A stretch of DNA of 64,000 bases from Actinotalea caeni (GTDB lineage Bacteria > Actinomycetota > Actinomycetes > Actinomycetales > Beutenbergiaceae): NCBI RefSeq assembly GCF_009733795.1, contig NZ_WNXX01000008.1, forward strand, positions 105,519 to 169,518, written 5' to 3'. Of the stretch, positions 53,790 to 64,000 are shown one piece after another. Within the stretch, counting starts at the first letter, position 1. Each line of letters starts with the position of its first letter. The notes below the pieces were generated by a model. It was not told where the DNA came from. It worked only from the letters and a program-made list of their open reading frames with translations, and ran no database searches. A program made the translations under genes and the position numbers.

Positions 53790-55226
53790 ATGAGCACCCT
53801 GCTGATCACCGGTGGCACCGTCGTCTCCTCGACCGGGCGCACCCAGGCGGACGTCCTGATCGACGGCGAGAAGGTCGTCGCCGTCCTCGCCCCCGGCTCG
53901 ACCCTGCTCGGCACCGACCTGGCGAGCGCGGTCGACCGCGTCGTCGACGCGACCGGCAAGTACGTCATCCCCGGCGGCATCGACGCCCACACCCACATGG
54001 AGCTGCCGTTCGGCGGCACCAACGCCTCCGACACGTTCGAGACCGGCACCCGCGCCGCCGCGTGGGGCGGCACGACGACGATCATCGACTTCGCCGTGCA
54101 GCGCTACGGCGAGCGCGTCGAGGACGGACTGGCCGCCTGGCACGAGAAGGCCGCCGGGAGCTGCGCGGTCGACTACGGCTTCCACCAGATCATCGGCGGC
54201 GTCGACGAGCTCTCCCTGAAGTCGATGGAGCTGCTCGTCGACGAGGGCATCACGTCCTACAAGCTGTTCATGGCCTACCCGGGCGTCTTCTACTCCGACG
54301 ACGCCCAGATCCTCCGGGCGATGCAGAAGGCCGCCGACCTCGGCCTGCTCACGATGATGCACGCCGAGAACGGGCCGGCGATCGACGTGCTCGCCGAGCA
54401 GCTGTACGACCAGGGCAAGACCGCCCCCTACTTCCACGGCATCGCACGCGCCTGGCAGATGGAGGAGGAGGCCACCCACCGGGCGATCATGCTCGCCGAC
54501 GTCACCGACGCCCCGCTGTACGTCGTGCACGTCTCCGCGAAGCAGGCCGTCGAGCAGCTGGCGGCCGCCCGCGACCGCGGCAAGAACGTCTTCGGCGAGA
54601 CCTGCCCGCAGTACCTGTACCTGTCGCTGGAGGAGCAGCTCGGTGCCAGCAGCGACGAGTGGGGCGACTTCGAGGGCGCCAAGTGGGTCTGCTCGACGCC
54701 GCTGCGCTCGCGCGCCGAGGGCCACCAGGACGCGATGTGGCAGGGCCTGCGCACCAACGACCTGCAGATGGTCTCCACCGACCACTGCCCGTTCTGCATG
54801 AAGGACCAGAAGGAGCTCGGCAAGGGCGACTTCCGGGCGATCCCCAACGGGATCGGCTCGATCGAGCACCGCATCGACCTCATGTACCAGGGCGTGGTCA
54901 CCGGCCAGATCTCGCTCGAGCGCTGGGTCGAGCTGACCAGCACGACGCCGGCCCGCATGTTCGGCCTGTACGGCACCAAGGGCGTCATCGCCCCGGGCGC
55001 CGACGCCGACGTCGTCGTGTACGACCCCAACGGGCACACCTCGATCGGGTACGGCAAGACCCACCACATGAACATGGACCACTCGGCGTGGGAGGGCTTC
55101 GAGATCGACGGGCACGTCGACGTCGTGATCTCGCGTGGCGAGGTGCTGGTGTCCGACGGCGAGTACCACGGCCGCGCCGGGCACGGCAGGTACCTCAAGC
55201 GCGGCCTCAGCCAGTACCTGGTCTGA
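53790..55226 (+). CDS. hydA: dihydropyrimidinase (cyclic amidohydrolase)
   Basis: The 478-aa TIM-barrel metalloenzyme opens 5,6-dihydrouracil/-thymine or hydantoins. The binuclear zinc site is visible: DAHTH (Asp65, His67, His69), carboxylated Lys158 in ITSYKLFMAYPG, His191 in MMHAENG, later VVHVSAKQA and STDHCPF. It ends KRGLSQYLV like other D-hydantoinases. A GAGGAG site lies 9 nt before ATG; 15-bp gap after pydC. Confidence 0.93.
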   Translation: MSTLLITGGTVVSSTGRTQADVLIDGEKVVAVLAPGSTLLGTDLASAVDRVVDATGKYVIPGGIDAHTHMELPFGGTNASDTFETGTRAAAWGGTTTIIDFAVQRYGERVEDGLAAWHEKAAGSCAVDYGFHQIIGGVDELSLKSMELLVDEGITSYKLFMAYPGVFYSDDAQILRAMQKAADLGLLTMMHAENGPAIDVLAEQLYDQGKTAPYFHGIARAWQMEEEATHRAIMLADVTDAPLYVVHVSAKQAVEQLAAARDRGKNVFGETCPQYLYLSLEEQLGASSDEWGDFEGAKWVCSTPLRSRAEGHQDAMWQGLRTNDLQMVSTDHCPFCMKDQKELGKGDFRAIPNGIGSIEHRIDLMYQGVVTGQISLERWVELTSTTPARMFGLYGTKGVIAPGADADVVVYDPNGHTSIGYGKTHHMNMDHSAWEGFEIDGHVDVVISRGEVLVSDGEYHGRAGHGRYLKRGLSQYLV

Positions 55227-55263
55227 GCCGACGCGACCCCCACGACAAGGAGCGAGCCCACCC

Positions 55264-56286
55264 ATGGACTTCGGTGTCGTCCTGCAGACCAACCCGCCCG
55301 CGTGGCGGACCGTCGACCTGGCGAAGAAGGCGGAGGAGCACGGCTTCGACTACGTGTGGACGTTCGACTCCCACCTGCTGTGGCAGGAGCCGTACGTCAT
55401 CTACTCGGCGATCCTCGCGGCCACCCACCGGGTCGTCGTGGGGCCGATGGTCACCAACCCCTCGACCCGGGACTGGACCGTCACGGCGTCGGTGTTCGCG
55501 ACGCTCAACGAGATGTTCGGCAACCGCACGGTGTGCGGCATCGGGCGGGGCGACTCCGCGGTCCGCGTCCTCAACGGCAAGCCGGCCACGCTCGCGGAGG
55601 TGCGGGAGGCCACGCACGTCATCCGGGAGCTGGCGAGCTGCCGGCCCGCCGAGGTCAACGGCGCGACGCTGCAGTTCCCGTGGGCGAGGGACTCCCGGCT
55701 GGAGGTGTGGCAGGCCGCGTACGGGCCGCTCGCGCTCAAGACGGCCGGCGAGACGGCGGACGGCTACATCCTGCAGCTGGCCGACGTCGACATCGCCCGG
55801 TGGATGATCGGCGCGGTCCGCGAGGCCGCCGAGGCCGCGGGCCGAGACCCGGACGCGATCACGTTCTGCGTCGCGGCCCCCGCCTACGTCGGGCCGGAGG
55901 CCGACCTGCCGCACATGCGCGACCAGTGCCGCTGGTTCGGCGGCATGGTCGGCAACCACGTCGCCGACATCGTGGCGCGGTACGGCACCGACGGCGGCGT
56001 GCCCGCGGCGCTGACCGACTACATCGCCGGCCGGCAGGGCTACGACTACAACCAGCACGGGCAGGCCGGCAACACGCACGCCGACTTCGTGCCCGACGAC
56101 GTCATCGACCGGTTCTGCCTGCTCGGCACGCCCGAGCAGCACGTCGAGCGGCTCGTCGAGCTCAAGGAGCTCGGCGTGGACCAGTTCGCCGTCTACCTCC
56201 AGCACGACAACAAGGAGGAGACGCTGCGGGTCTACGGCGAGTCGATCATGCCGGCGCTGCGCGAGCACGTCACGGCCAAGGCATGA
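55264..56286 (+). CDS. LLM-class flavin/F420-dependent oxidoreductase (pyrimidine-cluster type)
   Basis: The 340-aa TIM-barrel of the luciferase-like class begins MDFGVVLQTNPPAWRTVDLAKKAEEHGFDY and has VVVGPMVTNPSTRDWTVTASVFATLNE and GIGRGDSAVRVLNGKPATL. It matches the family annotated as F420-dependent oxidoreductases found beside dihydropyrimidinase (TIGR03842-like). In this operon it occupies the place of dihydropyrimidine dehydrogenase, which is absent, so an ene-reduction or related redox step on the pyrimidine ring is my inference. AAGGAG site; the stop overlaps the next gene by 4 nt. Confidence 0.87.
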   Translation: MDFGVVLQTNPPAWRTVDLAKKAEEHGFDYVWTFDSHLLWQEPYVIYSAILAATHRVVVGPMVTNPSTRDWTVTASVFATLNEMFGNRTVCGIGRGDSAVRVLNGKPATLAEVREATHVIRELASCRPAEVNGATLQFPWARDSRLEVWQAAYGPLALKTAGETADGYILQLADVDIARWMIGAVREAAEAAGRDPDAITFCVAAPAYVGPEADLPHMRDQCRWFGGMVGNHVADIVARYGTDGGVPAALTDYIAGRQGYDYNQHGQAGNTHADFVPDDVIDRFCLLGTPEQHVERLVELKELGVDQFAVYLQHDNKEETLRVYGESIMPALREHVTAKA

Positions 56287-57206
56287 CCGCCGACGCCGCG
56301 CAGGTCCTGCGCGCCCGCCGACCGCGGGCTCGCAGCCGCGCGGCGCGGGTGCGGGTGGCGCTGCTCGGCGTGCTCGGGGTGCTCGCGGTCGCCGCGGCGT
56401 GGGAGCTGTACAAGGCGCTCGGTCCGGACGACGGCGTGGTGGTCGCCGGCACGCGGGTGCTGCCCCGCACCACCGACCTCGCGATGCCGCACACCTGGGA
56501 GATGGTCGCGCGGCTGCTCGAGCCCACGACGAGCCAGGCGGGCGCGGCCCCGCTGTGGCTGACGGTCGCGCAGGCGGCGCTGGTGTCGTTGGCGATCGCG
56601 GGCGTCGGGTGGGTCGTCGGCACCCTCGTCGGAGTCGGGCTCGGGCTGCTCATGCAGGTGTGGCGCGTGGCCGAGCACGGCCTGCTGCCGTGGATCGTGC
56701 TCAGCCAGACCGTGCCGCTGATCGCGTTCGCGCCGGTGGTGCGCAGCTGGGGCGCCCGTATCGAGATCGCCGGCTGGCAGTGGCCGCCGTGGCTGTCGGT
56801 CGCGGTGATCGCCAGCTACCTGGCGTTCTTCCCGGTCGCGATCGGGACGCTCAAGGGGCTGCAGTCGCCGCAGCACACGCACCTGGAGCTCATGCACAGC
56901 TACGGCGCGTCCCGGTGGCAGACGTTGCGCAGCGTGCGGCTGCCCGCCGCCGTGCCCTACCTGCTCCCCGCGCTGCGCCTGGGCGCCGCCAGCGCGGTCA
57001 TCGGCACCGTGGTGGCCGAGGTGTCCACCGGGTACCTCGACGGCATCGGGCGCCAGCTGGTGGCGTTCGCCGGGCAGGCCTCCGGCGATCCCGCCAAGGC
57101 CTGGGCGCCGATCTTCGGGGCGATCGCGCTCGGGCTCGTGGCCGCGGGCCTGGTCGGGCTCGCCGGCGTGGCGCTGCGCACCTATCGACGTGGAGAGGCT
57201 TCGTGA
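56283..57206 (+). CDS. ABC transporter permease, SsuC/TauC/ThiX type (1)
   Basis: The 307-aa permease has a basic N-tail, membrane segment at 23-43, an extra 30-residue external loop and six helices in the core. The coupling loop HSYGASRWQTLRSVRLPAAVPYLLPAL identifies the BPD/SsuC group. It pairs with the second permease of the operon and the SBP (NMT1-type) for uptake of a pyrimidine-like or amine substrate. Coupled by ATGA overlap to the LLM gene. Confidence 0.88.
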   Translation: MTADAAQVLRARRPRARSRAARVRVALLGVLGVLAVAAAWELYKALGPDDGVVVAGTRVLPRTTDLAMPHTWEMVARLLEPTTSQAGAAPLWLTVAQAALVSLAIAGVGWVVGTLVGVGLGLLMQVWRVAEHGLLPWIVLSQTVPLIAFAPVVRSWGARIEIAGWQWPPWLSVAVIASYLAFFPVAIGTLKGLQSPQHTHLELMHSYGASRWQTLRSVRLPAAVPYLLPALRLGAASAVIGTVVAEVSTGYLDGIGRQLVAFAGQASGDPAKAWAPIFGAIALGLVAAGLVGLAGVALRTYRRGEAS

Positions 57207-58024
57207 GCGAGACGATCAACGGCGACGGCGTGGCGGTGGCGGCCAACGGTGTCGGCAAGACCTTCGACACCCGGTCGGGCGAGGTGCAGGCGCTCACCGG
57301 CGTCGACCTGCGGGTGGCGGCCGGCGAGTTCGTGTCGCTGATCGGGCCCTCCGGGTGCGGCAAGTCGACGCTCATGCGCCTCCTCGCCGACCTCGACAGC
57401 CCGAGCGAGGGCACGATCGAGGTGTTCGGCAAGACGCCCGCCCAGGCGCGTCGGGACCAGGACTACGGCATCGCCTTCCAGCAGGCCGGCCTGCTGCCGT
57501 GGCGCACGGTGGCCGCGAACATCGGGCTGCCGCTGGAGCTGCACGGCACCGACCGGGCGGCACGCGCCGCGCGGGTCGCCGAGCTCGCCGAGCTGGTCGG
57601 GCTGTCCGACTTCGCCGACCGCTACCCCGACCAGCTCTCCGGCGGCATGCAGCAGCGGGTCGCGATCGCGCGCTCGCTCGCCGAGCAGCCGCGGCTGCTG
57701 CTCATGGACGAGCCGTTCGGTGCGCTCGACGAGATGACCCGCGAGCGCATGCAGGCCGAGCTGTCGCGGATCGTCGGCGAGAGCGGCGCCGCGGTGGTGT
57801 TCGTGACTCACTCGATCCCCGAGGCGGTGTTCCTCTCCGACCGGGTCGTGGTGATGTCGCCGCGGCCGGGGCGGATCACCGGCGTCGTCGACATCGGCAT
57901 CGGTCGGGACGTCCCCCGCGACGAGTCGCTGCGCGAGACGACGGCGTTCTTCGCCAAGGTCACCGAGGTCCGCGAGGCGCTGCACGGCACGCCCGTCACG
58001 GCCTCGGGTCGGGAGGGCCGCTGA
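57203..58024 (+). CDS. ABC transporter ATPase, SsuB/TauB/ThiZ type
   Basis: The 273-aa ATPase has Walker A GPSGCGKST, signature LSGGMQQRVAIARSL, Walker B LLLMDEPFGALDE and switch His in THSIPEAVFLSD. GTG start with GGAGAGG overlapping the permease stop; its last base is the A of the next ATG. It energises import with the two permeases. Confidence 0.92.
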   Translation: MSETINGDGVAVAANGVGKTFDTRSGEVQALTGVDLRVAAGEFVSLIGPSGCGKSTLMRLLADLDSPSEGTIEVFGKTPAQARRDQDYGIAFQQAGLLPWRTVAANIGLPLELHGTDRAARAARVAELAELVGLSDFADRYPDQLSGGMQQRVAIARSLAEQPRLLLMDEPFGALDEMTRERMQAELSRIVGESGAAVVFVTHSIPEAVFLSDRVVVMSPRPGRITGVVDIGIGRDVPRDESLRETTAFFAKVTEVREALHGTPVTASGREGR

Positions 58025-58821
58025 TGTCGGTCGTCGACGGCGTACGGAGCCCGCGGCGCGACCGCACGCTCCGGCTGGTGGCACCGGTCGCCGTCGGCCT
58101 GCTCGGGCTCGCGGTCTGGCAGCTGCTCGTCGGCGTCGTCGGGGTCTCGGCGTACCTGCTGCCCAGCCCGTCGGAGATCGCCGCGGAGTGGACGGCGAAC
58201 GCCGGCCCGATCGCGGAGGCGGCCTGGATCACCGGGGTCAACGCGGTGCTCGGGCTGCTGGTCGGCAGCGCGGTCGGGGTAGCGCTCGCCGCGGTGGCGG
58301 CCCGGCTGCGGTGGATCGACCAGATGCTCGCGCCCGTGGTGGCCGGGCTGGCGGTCGTGCCGATCGTGGCGCTGGCACCGGTGCTGAACTCGATGTTCGG
58401 CGCCGACAGCGAGATCGGGCGCCGCACGATCGCCGCGATCGCCTCCTTCGTGCCGGTCTTCCTCAACACGCTGCGCGGTCTGCGCCAGACGACGCCGCTG
58501 CACCGCGACCTCATGCGCAGCTACGCCGCGACCGGCTCGCAGACGTTGCGCACCCTCACGCTGCCGACCGCCGCGCCCTACGTGCTCACCGGGCTGCGCG
58601 TCGCCAGCTCGCTCGCGGTGATCTCGGCGCTGGTCGCCGAGTACTTCGGCGGCCCCCGCGGTGGCCTGGGGGCGTTCATCTCGACGTCGGCCGCCACCAG
58701 CGCCTACGCACGCGCCTGGGCGTACGTGGGCGCGTCGATCGTCCTCGGTCTCGGGCTCTATCTCGTGACCGTGGCGCTCGAGCGCCTCGTGACCCGGCTG
58801 CTGACCGGGGGCGCCCGCTGA
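58024..58821 (+). CDS. ABC transporter permease, SsuC/TauC/ThiX type (2)
   Basis: The 265-aa permease is parallel in build to the first but shorter at the N-terminus: LLPSPSEIAAEW, then RSYAATGSQTLRTLTLPTAAPYVLTGLR coupling loop and AEYFGGPRGGLGAFI. Two different permeases in one operon suggest a heterodimeric channel, as in riboflavin or pyrimidine-precursor importers of this family. Confidence 0.9.
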   Translation: MSVVDGVRSPRRDRTLRLVAPVAVGLLGLAVWQLLVGVVGVSAYLLPSPSEIAAEWTANAGPIAEAAWITGVNAVLGLLVGSAVGVALAAVAARLRWIDQMLAPVVAGLAVVPIVALAPVLNSMFGADSEIGRRTIAAIASFVPVFLNTLRGLRQTTPLHRDLMRSYAATGSQTLRTLTLPTAAPYVLTGLRVASSLAVISALVAEYFGGPRGGLGAFISTSAATSAYARAWAYVGASIVLGLGLYLVTVALERLVTRLLTGGAR

Positions 58822-58856
58822 CCCATCGGCTCCCTCCCCTCCCGAAAGGAACCACC

Positions 58857-60017
58857 ATGACGATCTCTCGACGCGCCTTCGGCCTCGGCGCCGGCGGCAT
58901 GACCCTCGCGGCCTTCCTGGCCGCGTGCAGCGACACCGGTGGCGGCGGGGGCGGCAGCACCGGGGGTGGCGGCAGCGGCAACGGTGGCGGCGGTGATCTC
59001 ACACCGGTGAAGCTGCAGCTGCAGTGGCTGCCGCAGGCGCAGTTCGCGGGCTACTTCGCCGCGGTGGACCAGGGCTTCTTCGCCGACGAGGGCCTGGAGG
59101 TCGAGATCGTGCCCTCGGGCGGCGACATCGTGCCGCAGGACGCGCTGGCCAGCGGCAACGTCGACTTCTGCATCGCATGGGTGCCGAAGGTGCTGGGCTC
59201 GATCGAGCAGGGCGCCAACCTCACGAACGTCGCGCAGATCTTCCAGCGGTCGGGGACGCTGCAGGTCGCCTTCGCCGACGCCGGCATCACCTCGGTCGCG
59301 GACTTCGAGGGCAAGCGCATCGGGTCGTGGGGGTTCGGCAACGAGTGGGAGATCTTCGCGGCGATGGCCGCCGAGGGCCTGGACTCCACGACGGTGCAGA
59401 TCGTCACGCAGGACTTCAACATGAACGCCTTCCTGCAGGGCGACATCGACGCCGCGCAGGCGATGACCTACAACGAGTGGGCGCAGGTGCTGGAAACGGT
59501 GAACCCCGACACGGGCGAGCTCTACCAGCCGGAGGACTTCGCCGTCATCGCCTACCAGGACACCCCCGGCGGCATGCTGCAGGACGCGATCTGGGCCGAC
59601 ACCGCTCGGCTCGAGGAGGAGGACTACGCCGCCACGACCGTCGCGCTGCTCAAGGCGGTCATCCGCGGCTGGGCGTACGCGCGCGACGAGGTCGAGTCGG
59701 CCGCCGAGATCACGCTCGCGGCGGGCTCGACCTGGGGCCCGAGCCACGAGCTGTGGATGGCGAACGAGACCAACAAGCTCATCTGGCCCGCGCCGAACGG
59801 CGTCGGCGTCGTCGACGCGGCCGCGTGGGAGCAGACGGTGGCCGGCGCGCTGGCCGCGGTCAACGAGCAGGGCCAGCACCTCATCACGTCCGAGCCGCCC
59901 GACACCGCGTACTCCAACACCTACATCGAGCAGGCGATCGGCGAGCTCTCCGACGTCGACACGACGGGCGAGTCGTACCAGCCGATCGCGGTCACGCTCG
60001 CCGAGGGCGGCAACTAG
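58857..60017 (+). CDS. NMT1/ThiY-like substrate-binding lipoprotein
   Basis: The 386-aa lipoprotein has Tat-like signal MTISRRAFGLGAGG with lipobox LAAC, a poly-Gly/Ser linker, and the NMT1 start VKLQLQWLPQAQFAGYFAAV. Features DQGFFADEGLEVEIVPSGGDIVPQ and GDIDAAQAMTYNEWAQVL are typical of the pyrimidine-precursor/riboflavin-type binders (ThiY, RibY). An AAAGGA site lies before ATG. The substrate is probably a pyrimidine, dihydropyrimidine or hydantoin. Confidence 0.88.
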   Translation: MTISRRAFGLGAGGMTLAAFLAACSDTGGGGGGSTGGGGSGNGGGGDLTPVKLQLQWLPQAQFAGYFAAVDQGFFADEGLEVEIVPSGGDIVPQDALASGNVDFCIAWVPKVLGSIEQGANLTNVAQIFQRSGTLQVAFADAGITSVADFEGKRIGSWGFGNEWEIFAAMAAEGLDSTTVQIVTQDFNMNAFLQGDIDAAQAMTYNEWAQVLETVNPDTGELYQPEDFAVIAYQDTPGGMLQDAIWADTARLEEEDYAATTVALLKAVIRGWAYARDEVESAAEITLAAGSTWGPSHELWMANETNKLIWPAPNGVGVVDAAAWEQTVAGALAAVNEQGQHLITSEPPDTAYSNTYIEQAIGELSDVDTTGESYQPIAVTLAEGGN

Positions 60018-60024
60018 CCGCGCA

Positions 60025-60060
60025 CCGTGGCCGGGCGGGGACGCCCCCGCCCGGCCACGG
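60025..60060 (+). terminator. 16-bp perfect hairpin after the binding-protein gene
   Basis: The arms 60025-60040 and 60045-60060 are exact inverted repeats (CCGTGGCCGGGCGGGG) with a 4-nt loop, 8 nt after the stop. There is no U-tract. It likely terminates or attenuates transcription between transporter and catabolic genes. Confidence 0.8.
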
Positions 60061-60108
60061 CCTCGCGCCTGGTGGCATCCTGGACCTCTCGCACCGAAGG
60101 AGCAGCGC

Positions 60109-61476
60109 ATGACCGACGTCAGCACCCCCACGACCACCGGCTCGACGGAGGGCGGGACCGCCGAGGGGGTGGACCTCGACGCGCGGGCGCTCGAGCTCGA
60201 CCGCTCCCACGTGTTCCACTCGTGGTCGGCGCAGGCCTCGCTCGCGCCCGTCTCGATAGCCGGCGGCAGCGGCACCACGGTCTGGGACCACGGCGGGCGG
60301 CGCTACCTCGACTTCTCGAGCCAGCTCGTCAACGTCAACATCGGGCACTCGCACCCCCGGCTGGTCGCCGCGATCCAGGAGCAGGCGGCGACGCTGGCCA
60401 CGATCGGCCCCGCGACGGCCAACCTCACCCGCGGCGAGGCGGCGAAGCGGATCCTCGCGCACGCGCCGTCGGGCATGAGCAAGGTGTTCTTCACCAACGG
60501 CGGGGCCGACGCCGTCGAGAACGCGATCCGGCTGGCGCGGCTGCACACCGGGCGCCGCAAGGTGATCTCGCGGTACCGCAGCTACCACGGCAACACCGGC
60601 GCCGCGATCGTCGCGACCGGCGACTGGCGGCGCCTCCCCAACGAGTACGCGACCGGGCACGTGCACGCTTTCGGGCCCTACCTGTACCGCAGCGAGTTCT
60701 GGGCGACGACGCCCGAGGAGGAGTGCGAGCGCGCCCTGCACCACCTGCGACGCGTCGTCGAGTGCGAGGGACCCGACACGGTCGCGGCGATCCTGCTGGA
60801 GACCATCCCCGGCACCGCCGGCATGATCACGCCGCCGCCCGGCTACCTGGAGGGCGTGCGGGCGCTGGCCGACGCCCACGGCATCCTGCTGATCCTCGAC
60901 GAGGTGATGGCGGGCTTCGGCCGCGCGGGCGAGTGGTTCGCGCTCGACGCCTACGGCGCCCGCCCGGACCTCATCACCTTCGCCAAGGGCGTCAACTCCG
61001 GGTACGTCCCGGTCGGCGGCGTCGTCATCTCGCAGGAGATCGCCGCCACCTTCGACGACCGTGTCTTCCCCGGCGGCCTCACCTACTCCGGGCACCCGCT
61101 GGCCGCGGCGTCGATCGTCGCCTCGATCGACGCGATGGAGGAGGAGGGCATCGTCGACCACGCCCGCGCGATCGGCACCGACGTGCTCGGGCCTGCGCTC
61201 GCCGGCCTGGCCGAGCGGCACCCGGTGGTCGGCGAGGTCCGCGGGCGCGGCGTGTTCTGGGCGCTGGAGCTGGTCGCCGACCGGGCCACCCGGGCGCCGC
61301 TGCCGGCGTCGGAGATCGCGTTCGCCAAGGGCGCGCTCACCGAGCGCGGGCTGCTGCCCTTCACCGCCGACAACCGCATCCACGTCGTGCCGCCGTGCGT
61401 CGTCACCGCCGACGAGGTCGCACAGGCCGTCGAGATCTACGACGAGGTGCTCACCCTGCTGGACGAGAGGCTCTGA
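60109..61476 (+). CDS. class III aminotransferase (beta-alanine:pyruvate type)
   Basis: The 455-aa PLP enzyme begins YHSWSAQ-type (HVFHSWSAQASLAPVSIAGG), with the binding motif TNGGADAVENAIRLAR, ILDEVMAGFGRAGEWFA and catalytic Lys in TFAKGVNSGYVPVGGVV. It should convert beta-alanine to malonate semialdehyde using pyruvate or 2-oxoglutarate. ATG has AAGGAG 6 nt upstream. It follows the hairpin and precedes the dehydrogenase, so the two catabolic genes may have their own transcription level. Confidence 0.9.
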   Translation: MTDVSTPTTTGSTEGGTAEGVDLDARALELDRSHVFHSWSAQASLAPVSIAGGSGTTVWDHGGRRYLDFSSQLVNVNIGHSHPRLVAAIQEQAATLATIGPATANLTRGEAAKRILAHAPSGMSKVFFTNGGADAVENAIRLARLHTGRRKVISRYRSYHGNTGAAIVATGDWRRLPNEYATGHVHAFGPYLYRSEFWATTPEEECERALHHLRRVVECEGPDTVAAILLETIPGTAGMITPPPGYLEGVRALADAHGILLILDEVMAGFGRAGEWFALDAYGARPDLITFAKGVNSGYVPVGGVVISQEIAATFDDRVFPGGLTYSGHPLAAASIVASIDAMEEEGIVDHARAIGTDVLGPALAGLAERHPVVGEVRGRGVFWALELVADRATRAPLPASEIAFAKGALTERGLLPFTADNRIHVVPPCVVTADEVAQAVEIYDEVLTLLDERL

Positions 61477-61477
61477 C

Positions 61478-62998
<1,521 letters not shown>

Positions 62999-63009
62999 GC
63001 CGCTCGGCC

Positions 63010-64000
63010 TCAGCCGTCCCGCCGGCTCGTGGCGCACGTCGCGAGCCTGGTGACGGCGTCGTCGAGCCGGGCGTCGACGAGGTTGCCGTACCCGAGCACG
63101 AGCCGTCGCGAGGTCGGGGCCGGTTCGACCTGGTAGCGCCGCATGTCGGTGAGGCCGACGTCGAGCCGTGCCGCGGCCCGGACGACGTCCGCGGCGTCGG
63201 GGGCGGCCTGCCCGAGGTGCAGCACGAGGTGCAGCCCGGCGGCGAGCCCGCTGGTGCGGGCGTCCGGCAGCCGGGTGGCGAGCGCTGCCAGCAGCGCGTC
63301 GTGACGCCGGCGGAACCGGCCGCGGGCCGCGCGCAGGTGCCGGTCGTAACCGCCCGACGTGAGCAGCCGGGCGAGGGCGAGCTGGTCGACGACCGACGGC
63401 GCGGTGCCCGGCGCGGCGGACAGCGTGGCGCGCCACGCGGGCGGCACCACCATCCAGCCGATCCCGAACGCCGGCGACATCGTCTTGCTCGTGGAGCCGA
63501 GCAGCAGCACCCGCGAGGGGTCGAGCCGCTGCAGCGCGGCCACCGGGCGGCGGTCGTAGCGGAACTCGGCGTCGTAGTCGTCCTCGACCACGAGCCCGTC
63601 GACCTCGCGCGCCCAGGCGAGCAGCGCCTCGCGCCGCTCCCCCGCCAGCGGCACCCCGACCGGGAACTGGTGCGCGGGCGTGACGAGGGCGGCGCGCGCA
63701 CCGGTGGCCCGTGCGGCACGCGCGAGGGCATCGACGTCGACGCCGCCCTCGTCGACGGCCACCGGGACCGGCACCACGCCGGCACGCGCGGCGACCTCGC
63801 GCAGCACCGGCCAGCTCGGGTCCTCGACGAGCAGGTGCGTGTGGCCGGCAGCGCGCAGCGCCCGCACGACCCGGTCCATGCCGTCGGTCGCGCCGCGCGT
63901 GAGGACGACGGCGGTGTCCGGCGCCTCGACCATGCGCGCCCGCCGCAGGTGCGCCGCGACGGCGGCCCTCGCGGCCGGGTGCCCCGCGGCCGCGGGCGCG
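63010..64000 (-). CDS. MocR/PdxR-family regulator, C-terminal part (cut by window edge)
   Basis: The visible 330 residues are the aminotransferase-like domain of a MocR regulator: GHPAARAAVAAHLRRARMV, VVLTRGATDGMDRVVRAL, VVEDDYDAEFRYDRRPVAAL, PLP Lys in LLLGSTSKTMSPAFGIGWMVVP, then ERF-type RRRHDALL. The N-terminal GntR-type HTH is beyond the window. MocR proteins often regulate amino-acid/GABA/PLP genes, and the convergent location suggests control of the beta-alanine catabolic operon, by inference. Ends 11 bp from mmsA. Confidence 0.85.
   Translation of the reverse strand, partial: APAAAGHPAARAAVAAHLRRARMVEAPDTAVVLTRGATDGMDRVVRALRAAGHTHLLVEDPSWPVLREVAARAGVVPVPVAVDEGGVDVDALARAARATGARAALVTPAHQFPVGVPLAGERREALLAWAREVDGLVVEDDYDAEFRYDRRPVAALQRLDPSRVLLLGSTSKTMSPAFGIGWMVVPPAWRATLSAAPGTAPSVVDQLALARLLTSGGYDRHLRAARGRFRRRHDALLAALATRLPDARTSGLAAGLHLVLHLGQAAPDAADVVRAAARLDVGLTDMRRYQVEPAPTSRRLVLGYGNLVDARLDDAVTRLATCATSRRDG

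Overview
The window is 64 kb of high-GC DNA from an actinomycete (Actinomycetota). The evidence is uniform G/C third-position codon use, frequent GTG starts, Tat-type lipoprotein signals, a proteasome activator (Bpa), an F420-type oxidoreductase, DUF5926, and many leaderless promoters. I cannot name the genus. There is no transposase, integrase, phage or CRISPR locus; the window reads as chromosome built from several substrate-use islands, housekeeping genes and repeat-bearing spacers.

Layout. (1) 1-6.1 kb: uronide/sialate-type sugar island with an aldo/keto reductase (cut at the edge), a CUT1 ABC importer (two permeases and a Tat lipoprotein), an N-acetylneuraminate-lyase-like aldolase and a GntR/FCD regulator, all on the minus strand, with a GH88 unsaturated glucuronyl hydrolase divergent. 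(2) 6.4-15.2 kb: tRNA-Ser(GCT), a GT1-type glycosyltransferase, an OpuC/ProU-type osmoprotectant importer (+), a MetQNI methionine importer (-), and tRNA-Ser(TGA). (3) 15.4-20.6 kb: a ribosomal-protection (Tet(M)/Otr(A)-type) GTPase gene broken by a one-base frameshift, a quinone oxidoreductase, and an MFS transporter divergent from an HxlR regulator. (4) 20.7-28.4 kb: a second sugar island with a beta-propeller protein, an AGE-family isomerase, a CUT1 importer and a LacI regulator with a perfect LacI operator; the bpa gene sits inside it. (5) 28.5-40 kb: TerC, HAD phosphatase, serS, diacylglycerol-kinase-like, pheA, a large membrane protein, GT2, DUF5926 and pgm, mostly housekeeping. (6) 40-43 kb: two tandem paralogous sugar-binding lipoproteins with no permease beside them. 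(7) 43-52.6 kb: threonine aldolase, GT4, MFS, patatin, a LuxR-domain remnant, GNAT, DUF952, DUF1540, a BacNav-type ion channel and a deazaflavin-type protein. (8) 52.9-64 kb: a reductive pyrimidine/beta-alanine operon (beta-ureidopropionase, dihydropyrimidinase, LLM flavin/F420 oxidoreductase, NMT1-type ABC importer, class III aminotransferase, semialdehyde dehydrogenase) followed by a convergent MocR regulator cut by the window end.

The strongest unexplained signal is a family of five 68-bp nested palindromes in intergenic DNA (7858, 14667, 14839, 14978, 52722). Each holds four copies of an 8-mer CGAGYTCG/CGARCTCG at fixed 19-22-19 bp spacing, and one copy shows compensatory changes. A second repeat type, a 28-bp tandem unit, flanks the lacI-type gene on both sides in inverted orientation. 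Other points worth checking: the frameshifted resistance GTPase with a possible leader ORF, the TLDSW selectivity filter of the ion channel, the orphan pair of binding proteins, the leaderless promoter set, and a partial duplication of a tRNA-Ser 3' end.
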